Assembly: GCA_007119335.1 (NCBI GenBank) | Contig: SKPU01000142.1 | Coordinates: 1 to 6,113 of the forward strand | Length of the DNA: 6,113 nucleotides | Source: Syntrophomonadaceae bacterium | Lineage (GTDB): Bacteria; Bacillota; Dethiobacteria; DTU022 | Direction of reading: 5' to 3' | Part shown: positions 1 to 5,090 of the stretch, piece by piece | How positions within the stretch are numbered: the first letter of the stretch is position 1 | Layout of the letters: each line of letters opens with the position of its first letter | Position numbers and translations under genes: made by a program | The notes under the pieces: generated by a model | What the model was told of the DNA's origin: nothing | Seen by the model: the letters and a program-made list of their open reading frames with translations, nothing else | The model's database searches: none

Positions 1-176
1 AAATGCAACTACTGTTGTGATCGCTTCAAAAAAAATCGGGGGTTGCTTGAATATACTATGAAATGGTCAAAGTTGTCCCCGAGCCGACAAATGCGCCGAT
101 GCTGATGCATTATAAGGCTTAAGGCCTGGTAGATTGAAACAGATGACCTTAGATTCCTGCAGCGGGCCCCAGAAGG
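1..176. other. Left-edge stretch with no assignable gene
   Basis: No convincing coding region, RNA or mobile element is visible here. Plus-frame readings from the left edge stop by about 105 (frame 1) and 61 (frame 2). The longest open minus-strand reading is about 56 codons, lacks a ribosome binding site and resembles nothing I know. A near-palindrome (AGGCTTAAGGCCT, about 115-127) and a 5-bp inverted repeat (TTGTC 73-77, GACAA 86-90) are too weak, and lack a U-tract, to be called terminators for the minus-strand gene ending at 177. Confidence 0.4.
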
Positions 177-416
177 TTAATTTATAGTTGTTCCACTTCC
201 GCCTATAGATCCGGATGCACCAAGTAAAAAGCCAAAATCATATATTACACCTTTATTGTTGGTTTCATAAATACGTACATTCGGATTAAATAAACTCACC
301 AAAAAGGTGAGCGGTGATATAATACCATGCCAGAATCCAGCCCAAAATCCTGCTGGTTCAGCATCCGGAAGCTTATATTTTGAACCAGGGCCGGCCACTG
401 AAAGTTCATTTGCCAT
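177..416 (-). CDS. Small conserved-type membrane-associated protein, function unknown
   Basis: A 79-residue protein that I cannot name. The N-terminal 20 residues are polar (PGSKYKLPDAEP). A hydrophobic segment follows at about residues 22-43, with aromatic and small residues (GFWAGFWHG, then ISPLTFLVSLF), which could span or lie in the membrane. Next comes a short polar stretch, NPNVRIYETNNKG, then a second hydrophobic stretch, YDFGFLLGASG, and a Gly/Ser-rich tail. From memory, short Firmicutes and archaeal hypothetical proteins share the GFW-G-WHG, SLFN, IYE-NN-G and Y-FGF-LG pattern; this is recollection, not a search. An in-frame TTG lies one codon upstream, but ATG at 416 is preferred because the core GGAGG of the strong site AGGGAGGTGA (430-421) sits 7 nt before it. 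It diverges from the ABC operon and appears to be monocistronic. Confidence 0.72.
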   Translation of the reverse strand: MANELSVAGPGSKYKLPDAEPAGFWAGFWHGIISPLTFLVSLFNPNVRIYETNNKGVIYDFGFLLGASGSIGGSGTTIN

Positions 417-420
417 CAAC

Positions 421-430
421 TCACCTCCCT
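421..430 (-). promoter_or_regulatory. Strong Shine-Dalgarno for the 79-residue protein
   Basis: On the minus strand this reads AGGGAGGTGA, nearly full complementarity to the 16S rRNA tail. Its core GGAGG lies 7 nt from ATG 416 but only 4 nt from the alternative TTG 419, so it decides the start. Confidence 0.75.
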
Positions 431-509
431 TCTAGTTTTTCTGAAACTGAACTATCAAGGAATTCATTGTTAAACTGTTTTCATGCATCAATTTCCTATT
501 TCCCGGTTC

Positions 510-538
510 AAGTTAACAGATCCTAAATTCGACGTCAA
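510..538 (-). promoter_or_regulatory. Possible promoter of the small-protein gene
   Basis: On the minus strand a TTGACG -35 (538-533) and a TAACTT -10 (515-510) are separated by 17 nt, giving a leader of roughly 85 nt before ATG 416. The -35 is good; the -10 matches the consensus at only three positions, so this is tentative. Confidence 0.3.
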
Positions 539-642
539 ACCATAAATTCCCTTTCTAGCTTAGAATCTGAGTTTTAACTTCAATCTGGCCGAACCTGTAA
601 TAAATTCTGCATACCAAAAGAAAGATCCCCCAACGGAATAAC

Positions 643-671
643 TTGACCATAGTGGTCATTTAGTTTATAGT
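643..671 (+). promoter_or_regulatory. Sigma-A type promoter of the MORN-ABC/permease/TetR operon
   Basis: TTGACC (643-648) and TATAGT (666-671) are separated by exactly 17 bp and match the consensus at 5 of 6 and 5 of 6 positions. Transcription is expected to begin near 678. The -35 hexamer overlaps the left palindromic operator and the start site overlaps the right one, so a bound repressor would block polymerase at both ends. Confidence 0.75.
644..658. promoter_or_regulatory. Palindromic operator 1 (probable TetR site)
   Basis: TGACCATAGTGGTCA is a perfect inverted repeat with 6-bp arms (TGACCA/TGGTCA) and a 3-bp centre. It covers most of the -35 box and the start of the spacer. Size and symmetry suit a TetR-family dimer, and a TetR gene closes the operon that this promoter drives. 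Assigning the site to that protein is inference. Confidence 0.65.
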
Positions 672-677
672 AATTAC

Positions 678-692
678 TGACCGGTGCGGTCA
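678..692. promoter_or_regulatory. Palindromic operator 2 (probable TetR site)
   Basis: TGACCGGTGCGGTCA is a second perfect inverted repeat (arms TGACCG/CGGTCA, 3-bp centre) with the same TGACC-N5-GGTCA frame as operator 1. Its centre lies 34 bp from that of operator 1, and it covers the predicted transcription start. Confidence 0.65.
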
Positions 693-810
693 ATTGTTAT
701 TTAATCAAGATCGATACGCGGATTAAAATTGTTAATAATTTTTACTTTGCCGGGATACTTAGGTGTCTGACTATTCGGCAACAAGTTTAAAACTATTTGA
801 GGTGACTGTA

Positions 811-2046
811 ATGGATAAAGACAGTAAGCAGGCTAAACAAACCATTAACTGGCTGGGCGGCAAATATCATGGTGAAACCATCCAGGGTATACCTCATGGA
901 AAAGGCAGGTTCTTATTACCAAACGGTACAAAGTATGACGGTGAATGGGTCGAGGGTAAACCAGAAGGCCGAGGAATAGTAATTTATCCCAGCGGCGGTG
1001 CTTACAAAGGAAATTTTGAAGCTGGCAAAAAAGATGGCTTTGGAATATACCGAAACCCTGATGGAAGAATAACCAGGGGCCTGTGGGAAAAAGGTGATTT
1101 CATTAAGCCTGTGGCGGGGGAAGATTTAAATAGTGCGGAGCATCCTGCCAAAAAGCGAGAAGAGATAATAATAATTGAAGATCTGACCTTTACTTACAAG
1201 AGTGGCAAGGGTGTTTTTGATCTTGATTTCTCTGTTGGGAAAGGGGAAGTCTTCGGTTTCCTCGGCCCGAACGGTGCAGGCAAAACTACTGCTATCAGAA
1301 ACCTGCTCGGGTTCACCCGGCCGGAGCAGGGAAGATGCAGAATAAACGGGCTTGATTGCTGGTCTGAGTCTGCAAAAATTCAAAGCATGCTCGGATACCT
1401 GCCGGGTGAAATGGCTTTCTTCGATGAAATGAGCGGTTCGCAGTTCCTCGATCTGATTGAACAGATGCGCGGCAGAAGAAGAAATTCGCGCCGCAAAGAC
1501 CTGATTGAACGTTTTGAGTTGGACCCCTCCGGAAGAATTCGCAGAATGTCCAAAGGGATGAAGCAGAAGCTCGGTATTGTCACTGCCTTTATGCATGATC
1601 CGGCAGTATTTGTTTTAGACGAGCCGACCAGTGGCCTAGACCCGCTGATGCAAAATACTTTTGTTGATCTAATTCTTGAGGAAAAAGCAAGAGGGAAGAC
1701 AATTCTCATGTCTTCACACAATTTCGAAGAGACCTACCGCACCTGCGACAGGGCGGGGATTATCCGGGAAGGATTTCTGGCGACCGTTGAAGATGTGCAT
1801 TCTTTAAAATCATCCCAGAGAAAAGCTTACCTGGTTACTCTGGGTTCAAAAAATGACCTGGAAAAGCTGCGCTCCGCCGGCCTGGAAACAGGCAAGGTCA
1901 GCAAAAACACGGTCGAGGTTTTTGTTGCCGGCAACTATGAACAGTTTATAGCTGCCCTGGCCCAGTGCACCGTGCTGGGGCTCGATGTTGCCACGCAGTC
2001 TTTAGAGCAGATCTTTTTAAAATACTACGGCCGGGAGGTTGTCTGA
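811..2046 (+). CDS. ABC transporter ATPase with N-terminal MORN repeats
   Basis: A 411-residue ATPase subunit for an ABC-2 type exporter. Residues 19-98 hold four MORN repeats (three full, one partial) at an exact 23-residue period (Y19, Y42, Y65, T88 in the Tyr position, with G-x-W/F-x-x-G and G-x-G). A polar linker (99-118) leads to the ABC domain: Walker A GPNGAGKTT (152-160), GYLPGE at the Q-loop (195-200, Gln not conserved, as in many CcmA/BcrA-like ATPases), signature MSKGMKQ (246-252), Walker B VFVLDE with catalytic E271, D-loop SGLDP (274-278) and H-switch His303. The C-terminal 85 residues resemble the usual accessory domain and end in LEQIFLKYYGR. Usual family members are about 280-310 residues, so the MORN block is extra. 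ATG 811 is chosen because GAGGTGA (799-805) lies 5 nt upstream; GTG 763, in frame, lacks such a site. It should hydrolyse ATP in the cytoplasm to drive the permease encoded next; the substrate is unknown. Confidence 0.93.
   Translation: MDKDSKQAKQTINWLGGKYHGETIQGIPHGKGRFLLPNGTKYDGEWVEGKPEGRGIVIYPSGGAYKGNFEAGKKDGFGIYRNPDGRITRGLWEKGDFIKPVAGEDLNSAEHPAKKREEIIIIEDLTFTYKSGKGVFDLDFSVGKGEVFGFLGPNGAGKTTAIRNLLGFTRPEQGRCRINGLDCWSESAKIQSMLGYLPGEMAFFDEMSGSQFLDLIEQMRGRRRNSRRKDLIERFELDPSGRIRRMSKGMKQKLGIVTAFMHDPAVFVLDEPTSGLDPLMQNTFVDLILEEKARGKTILMSSHNFEETYRTCDRAGIIREGFLATVEDVHSLKSSQRKAYLVTLGSKNDLEKLRSAGLETGKVSKNTVEVFVAGNYEQFIAALAQCTVLGLDVATQSLEQIFLKYYGREVV
865..1104 (+). repeat. MORN-repeat coding block, 69-nt period
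   Basis: Four in-frame units begin at 865, 934, 1003 and 1072. At protein level they share Y-x-G-x-W/F-x-x-G-x-x-x-G-x-G-x-x-x-x-x-x-G; the fourth has Thr for Tyr and breaks off after 11 residues. The DNA copies have diverged and are recognisable mainly through the protein, which argues for an old block under selection rather than a recent tandem expansion. Confidence 0.85.
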
Positions 2047-2852
2047 TGATCAACTTTGCGCTCCTGAAATCAACCGCCAAATCAAACTGGGTTATCTTTG
2101 TAATTTTTTTCGCAATCCTCCTCATGTACATGTCGGTAATGCTCAGTATGTACGATCCAGATAATATCGAAGCGATGAGGCAGATGATGGAAACGATGCC
2201 AGAGGGTATTATGGATGCCTTTGGTTACGGAGGATCCCCAACTGATCTGATCACCTTCATGGCCATCTACTATTACGGGTTTATTATCTTGATGTTTCCC
2301 ATGATCTACTGCATTATTCTGGCCAACCGGCTTGTGGCCTCCCATGTAGACAAGGGTTCCATGGCCTATCTGTTATCCACTCCCAATACAAGGGTTAAGG
2401 TTATTACTACCCAGGCAGTTTACATGGCTTTCAGCGTTACAATGCTGCTTGTCATTAATACCGCGGCAGGTACTGCAGTGAGTGAGCTGATGTTTCCGGG
2501 CGAGATGGATATACCTGCCTTCCTTCTTCTAAACCTGGTTACCATTCTTTTGACTCTGTCGATCAGTTCAATCTGCTTCTTTTTCTCCTGTATCTTTAAT
2601 GAAGCAAAGTTTGCGCTGGCTTTTGGTGCAGGGATCCCAATTCTATTTTTTATCATAAACATGCTGCGCAATATTGGCGATCGCTTTGAATGGCTTCAAT
2701 TTTTAACCCTTTACAGTTTATTTAACCCCGAAGATATTGTTACCGGAGAGCAAGAGGCCCTGGTAATTATCTGCCTGGTATTTGCAGCAATTGCCTTGCT
2801 GCTTTACAGTGCGGGCGTCTTTATTTTTAGCCGCCGAAATCTTTATTTATAA
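2046..2852 (+). CDS. ABC-2 type transporter permease
   Basis: A 268-residue integral membrane protein, the expected partner of the preceding ATPase. Six hydrophobic segments can be seen at about residues 15-34, 68-93, 120-147, 157-183, 187-206 and 238-262, the usual ABC-2 exporter layout. The loop between segments 1 and 2 is acidic and Met-rich (about 36-65). A conserved-type cytoplasmic stretch follows segment 2 (HVDKGSMAYLLSTPNTR, 100-116), with the K/D-G-S/T-x-x-LLS-P pattern common in this family. ATG 2046 shares its A with the ATPase stop (TGATG), and GGGAGG (2033-2038) is 7 nt upstream, so the two are translationally coupled and should be made in a fixed ratio. An upstream in-frame extension to 1965 lies inside the ATPase gene and is rejected. 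Two copies probably pair with two ATPases; the substrate cannot be told. Confidence 0.9.
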   Translation: MINFALLKSTAKSNWVIFVIFFAILLMYMSVMLSMYDPDNIEAMRQMMETMPEGIMDAFGYGGSPTDLITFMAIYYYGFIILMFPMIYCIILANRLVASHVDKGSMAYLLSTPNTRVKVITTQAVYMAFSVTMLLVINTAAGTAVSELMFPGEMDIPAFLLLNLVTILLTLSISSICFFFSCIFNEAKFALAFGAGIPILFFIINMLRNIGDRFEWLQFLTLYSLFNPEDIVTGEQEALVIICLVFAAIALLLYSAGVFIFSRRNLYL

Positions 2853-2865
2853 AGAGGTGAAGGTT

Positions 2866-3486
2866 ATCGCTGAGAAATTTATGAGCTTAACACCAGATAA
2901 GCAGGAGCGCATCATCAATGCCGCTCTTACCGAGTTCGCCCGCAAAGGTTATGAAAGGGCTTCTACCAATGAAATTGTTAGAAAAGCCGGCATTTCTAAA
3001 GGGGCCCTCTTTGTTTATTTCAATAACAAAAAAGAGCTGTATCTATTTCTGCTTGACTATGCTGCAAAAGTAATCAATAGAATTTACAATGAAGTGGATT
3101 GGGGTGAAACTGACGTATTTGAAAGAATGAAAGCGCTCGGGCTGGCAAAGTTCAAGACCTATAAAAGTTACCCGCATGCCTTTAATTTTTTGAAAGCAAC
3201 CGCTTATGAAGATGCTGACGATGTAAAAACTGAAGTTCGGAATCTGGCAAATACTCTAATTGCAGAGGGGCTTGAAAAAGGATATAAGGACATCGACCTG
3301 TCAAAATTCCGCGATGATATTGATATTAACAAGGCCCTGGATATAATCAGCTGGACCATGCTTGGTTTTGCTGAACAGAAAAGGGACGAGGTTGGCTCAA
3401 TCGACGAAGTCGATGTTGAAATACTGGATGAAGCAAACAGCTATTTTGAAACTTTGAAGCGCTGCTTTTATAAAAAAGAGCAGTAA
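2866..3486 (+). CDS. TetR/AcrR-family transcriptional regulator
   Basis: A regulator of about 206 residues with a TetR-type DNA-binding head. KQERIINAALTEFARKGY (12-29) forms helix 1, and the helix-turn-helix runs at about 33-52 (STNEIVRKAG, ISKGALFVYF), followed by the typical NNKKELYLFLLDY. The remainder is a helical ligand-binding and dimerisation domain with no recognisable subfamily signature. It lies 13 bp after the permease stop and probably represses its own operon through the two palindromes at 644-692. The start is uncertain. GAGGTGA (2854-2860) sits 5 nt before an in-frame ATC (2866), the same spacing as in the ATPase gene; GTG 2857 overlaps that site, and ATG 2881 (201 residues) has none well placed. 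Residues AEKF before the helix fit the family N-terminus. The stop and the family are firm, the first residues are not. Confidence 0.9.
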   Translation: MAEKFMSLTPDKQERIINAALTEFARKGYERASTNEIVRKAGISKGALFVYFNNKKELYLFLLDYAAKVINRIYNEVDWGETDVFERMKALGLAKFKTYKSYPHAFNFLKATAYEDADDVKTEVRNLANTLIAEGLEKGYKDIDLSKFRDDIDINKALDIISWTMLGFAEQKRDEVGSIDEVDVEILDEANSYFETLKRCFYKKEQ

Positions 3487-3621
3487 CTGCCAGGCCAATG
3501 ATAACAATGAGCAAAGGTTTATGTAGGTATCGTGCGTTCCATCGGGCGTTTACTGCATGATTACCAGACAGAAAGCGTATCAACTGTTCAAGGTTACACT
3601 CCCCCGGCCTGCCCAATGGGT
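3487..3621. other. Convergent gap between TetR and HTH genes
   Basis: This 135-bp gap lies between two convergent stop codons. I find no hairpin followed by a T-run on either strand; the only small symmetries are GCAGTAACTGC (3480-3490) and CCCAATGGG (3612-3620). Its right third carries the left part of a diverged repeat also present near 5118-5159. How transcription ends here is not evident. Confidence 0.45.
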
Positions 3622-3627
3622 TTAGTT
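3590..3627. repeat. Diverged direct repeat, copy A (overlaps 3' end of HTH gene)
   Basis: The plus strand has GGTTACACTCCCC followed by GGCCTGCCCAATGGGTTTAGTT. The copy at 5118-5159 matches 12 of 13 and 20 of 22 bases of these two blocks in the same orientation, differing mainly by a few extra bases between them. The right end includes the stop and last codon of the HTH gene. Confidence 0.65.
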
Positions 3628-3834
3628 ATCCTCCTCGAAGATAAACACTTCTTCGATGCTGCTTTCTAAGGCCCGCGCTATCTTATAGGCCAGCAGTAAA
3701 GACAGGTTATACTTCCCGTTTTCAACATGGCCGATTGTTTCTCTGCGCACTCCTAATTTGTCGGCCAGCTGTTCCTGGGTTAAGTCATGCCTGGCCCGTA
3801 GTTCCTTGATCCGGGTCTTGAACTTTGTTTTCAC
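3622..3834 (-). CDS. Small XRE/Cro-type helix-turn-helix regulator
   Basis: A 70-residue protein that is almost entirely one Cro/C1-type HTH domain. [13 protein letters not shown] (6-18) is helix 1, [11 protein letters not shown] (19-29) holds the second helix and [14 protein letters not shown] (30-43) the recognition helix. [21 protein letters not shown] (48-68) supplies the last helices and the short acidic tail typical of compact regulators of the YozG type. It starts at GTG 3834, overlapping the stop of the upstream membrane-protein gene (GTGA), with AGAGGGG (3848-3842) 7 nt before. The two genes are therefore co-transcribed and translationally coupled. Such small HTH proteins commonly bind their own promoter, here most likely the ATAAC/GTTAT repeats near 4221-4246. 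The family assignment is secure; the target and signal are inference. Confidence 0.92.
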   Translation of the reverse strand: MKTKFKTRIKELRARHDLTQEQLADKLGVRRETIGHVENGKYNLSLLLAYKIARALESSIEEVFIFEEDN

Positions 3835-4181
3835 CCGAGATCCCCTCTTTTCTCGTAATAGTTAAAGGAAAAAACAAAGGTGAGGATCTGGGCTGCAAAA
3901 AGGGCAGCAAAATACATGATAAAAAAGACGAAAGTTTCTTCCACGGTCCCGATGAAAGTGGCCACAATCACGGCTACCGGAAAACCCACCAGGGAAACAA
4001 GAAAAGCATTAAACCCTGCCTTGGCCATATTTTGCCTCAGCATTTCGTCATCTTTTTCCCGGGCCAGCGCGAAGAAGCCGAAAAACCCGAAGAATCCAAA
4101 CAACCCGTAGTTACCGGTAAGTAGCCCTGCCACCCCGACAAGCCCCAACATTCCCATAAGTCTTAGTGGATGTTTTTTCAT
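3831..4181 (-). CDS. Small Gly/Phe-rich membrane protein of unknown function (DUF3796-like)
   Basis: A 116-residue membrane protein. After the basic start MKKHPLRL, two hydrophobic segments (about 9-22 and 25-39) are joined by TGNYG, and the second contains a tandem pattern [12 protein letters not shown] (26-37). A charged loop, [16 protein letters not shown] (41-56), then leads to two more membrane segments at about 57-79 and 83-106, and a short tail. The LGLVG/GFFGFF motifs, the D-EML-N loop and the position just before a compact HTH regulator fit my recollection of family DUF3796, whose function is unknown; this was not checked by a search. ATG 4181 has AGGAGG (4195-4190) 8 nt upstream. 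Its stop overlaps the HTH start. A plausible but unproven role is sensing or relaying a signal at the membrane for the HTH partner. Confidence 0.88.
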   Translation of the reverse strand: MKKHPLRLMGMLGLVGVAGLLTGNYGLFGFFGFFGFFALAREKDDEMLRQNMAKAGFNAFLVSLVGFPVAVIVATFIGTVEETFVFFIMYFAALFAAQILTFVFSFNYYEKRGDLG

Positions 4182-4220
4182 TGATCAAACCTCCTAATTG
4201 TTGCTTATGTTGCTCATTAT

Positions 4221-4246
4221 GTTATAAATAAATAACATTGCGTTAT
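4221..4246. promoter_or_regulatory. ATAAC/GTTAT inverted repeats, candidate HTH operator
   Basis: Three half-sites are spaced across the predicted start of the membrane-protein/HTH transcript: GTTAT (4221-4225), ATAAC (4232-4236) and GTTAT (4242-4246). The right pair forms a 15-bp inverted repeat, ATAAC-N5-GTTAT; the left pair forms GTTAT-N6-ATAAC. Their position just downstream of the -10 box suits autorepression by the small XRE-type protein. Binding is inference, and some symmetry is expected by chance in AT-rich DNA. Confidence 0.45.
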
Positions 4247-4247
4247 C

Positions 4248-4276
4248 AATATACCACACAGTCGGCAGTTTGGCAA
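4248..4276 (-). promoter_or_regulatory. Sigma-A type promoter of the membrane-protein/HTH operon
   Basis: On the minus strand TTGCCA (4276-4271) and TATATT (4253-4248) are separated by exactly 17 bp. Transcription should start near 4241, giving a leader of about 60 nt before ATG 4181. Confidence 0.65.
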
Positions 4277-4472
4277 CTCTTTTTAAAATTTTTTTAACCT
4301 GTTTTTTAATGCTCAAGAAAAGGGTGGCGCAGTGTAAGATATTTCAAGACCAGATCCCTGCCTTTGCTATTTGCTACTGGTTCCACCCGGCGCATTATGG
4401 TATTATTCTTTTGGTAGAACAACATATTTTTTTTGAGTTGCGGATGAGACTACAAGAAAGAGGGTTAATTGA

Positions 4473-5090
4473 ATGATTAAATCTACCCTTTACTGCCTTA
4501 CGAAAAAAGATATACCCAAAGCCATCGAATCTTTAAAGGATGCCTTTGATAATGACCCCCTGTGGGCAGAGGTTTTTAAAGATGTTCCTGATAAGGGTAA
4601 GGCCTTGTCCGCATTCTTTACCATCCCTTTACTGTACGGGATGAAGTTCGGAAAAACCTGTGCAACGGCCCCGTCAACAGAGGGGGTGGCTGTTTGGGTT
4701 CCCGGCAAGTATGCTGACATGAGCATGTGGGGCATGCTGCGCAGCGGGGCTTTGCTTTACGGAATGAAGATAGGCAAAGAAGCAGTACATAATCTTGCAA
4801 TCGTTTCCAAACAAACCGGCCATAAGCGTAAAAGACTGATGAAAAACCAGGCCTACATCTATTTAACAATTATTGGTGTTTCTTCATCGGCCCAGGGTAA
4901 GGGGTTTGGAAGCAAACTCATGGATACAATCAAGCAAGAATGCGACAATGAAGGCCTTAGTCTTTACCTGGAAACGGAGAAAGAAGAGAATCTGAGCTTT
5001 TATGAAAAGCATGGATTCACTGTGCTTGAAAAAATCAATTTGCCAAAACTTGATCTGCCCATGTGGCTAATGCTTCGCAACCCTCGATAG
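4473..5090 (+). CDS. GNAT-family N-acetyltransferase (puromycin-acetyltransferase-like layout)
   Basis: A 205-residue enzyme expected to move an acetyl group from acetyl-CoA to an amine in the cytoplasm. The N-terminus (KKDIPKAIESLKDAFDNDPLW, 11-31) is the usual first helix of this subgroup. A central substrate-side region contains VAVWVPG (72-78). IYLTIIGVSSSAQGKGFGSKLM (129-150) is the strand and acetyl-CoA loop, with QGKGFG (141-146) matching Q/R-x-x-G-x-G/A. LYLETEKEENLSFYEKHGF (164-182) and PMWLMLR (196-202) are the typical C-terminal strand and FYE-HGF motif. The P-x-MW-M-R ending and overall order resemble puromycin acetyltransferase and its many uncharacterised relatives; the substrate is unknown. 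AGAGGG (4459-4464) lies 8 nt before ATG 4473. It diverges from the membrane-protein/HTH operon across about 290 bp. I see only a weak promoter candidate (TTGCTA 4371-4376, CATTAT 4393-4398, 16-bp spacer). Confidence 0.9.
   Translation: MIKSTLYCLTKKDIPKAIESLKDAFDNDPLWAEVFKDVPDKGKALSAFFTIPLLYGMKFGKTCATAPSTEGVAVWVPGKYADMSMWGMLRSGALLYGMKIGKEAVHNLAIVSKQTGHKRKRLMKNQAYIYLTIIGVSSSAQGKGFGSKLMDTIKQECDNEGLSLYLETEKEENLSFYEKHGFTVLEKINLPKLDLPMWLMLRNPR

Larger units (their letters stand above)
417..810. other. Divergent intergenic region
   Basis: This 394-bp region between two divergent starts holds the ribosome binding site and tentative promoter of the minus-strand small gene and the strong promoter/operator block of the plus-strand ABC operon. 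From the predicted transcription start (about 678) to ATG 811 is a leader of about 130 nt. The leader contains an AT-rich inverted repeat (TTTAATC 700-706, GATTAAA 721-727) and a direct repeat AATTGTTA (692-699 and 727-734). I see no open frame of note and no riboswitch core. Confidence 0.6.

Noticed and set aside
763..810. GTG 763 as the start of the ATPase gene
   Set aside because: There is no good ribosome binding site before it, whereas ATG 811 has GAGGTGA at 5 nt; the extra 16 residues are not part of the MORN block.
1126..1596. 156-codon minus-strand open frame
   Set aside because: It lies wholly antisense to the linker and ATPase core of the MORN-ABC gene, has no ribosome binding site and shows no recognisable protein pattern; it is a shadow of the real gene.
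1965..2045. Longer N-terminus for the permease
   Set aside because: It would lie inside the ATPase gene and lacks a ribosome binding site; ATG 2046 with GGGAGG 7 nt upstream and a TGATG overlap is far better.
3487..3616. Minus-strand fragment resembling an RND/MMPL first membrane helix (ARYLHKPLLIVIIGLAVTAL)
   Set aside because: The resemblance is only a basic stretch followed by a hydrophobic run; the frame then continues antisense to TetR. That is too short and unspecific to call a remnant.
3825..4124. 99-codon and 76-codon plus-strand frames
   Set aside because: Both are antisense to the Gly/Phe-rich membrane protein; the repeated Pro/Lys/Asn pattern is just the complement of its GFF codons.
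4270..4476. 68-codon plus-strand frame ending at the GNAT start (TGA overlapping ATG)
   Set aside because: Its start falls within the minus-strand promoter -35 region, it has no ribosome binding site, and it has the T-rich composition of intergenic DNA; the apparent stop/start overlap is probably chance.
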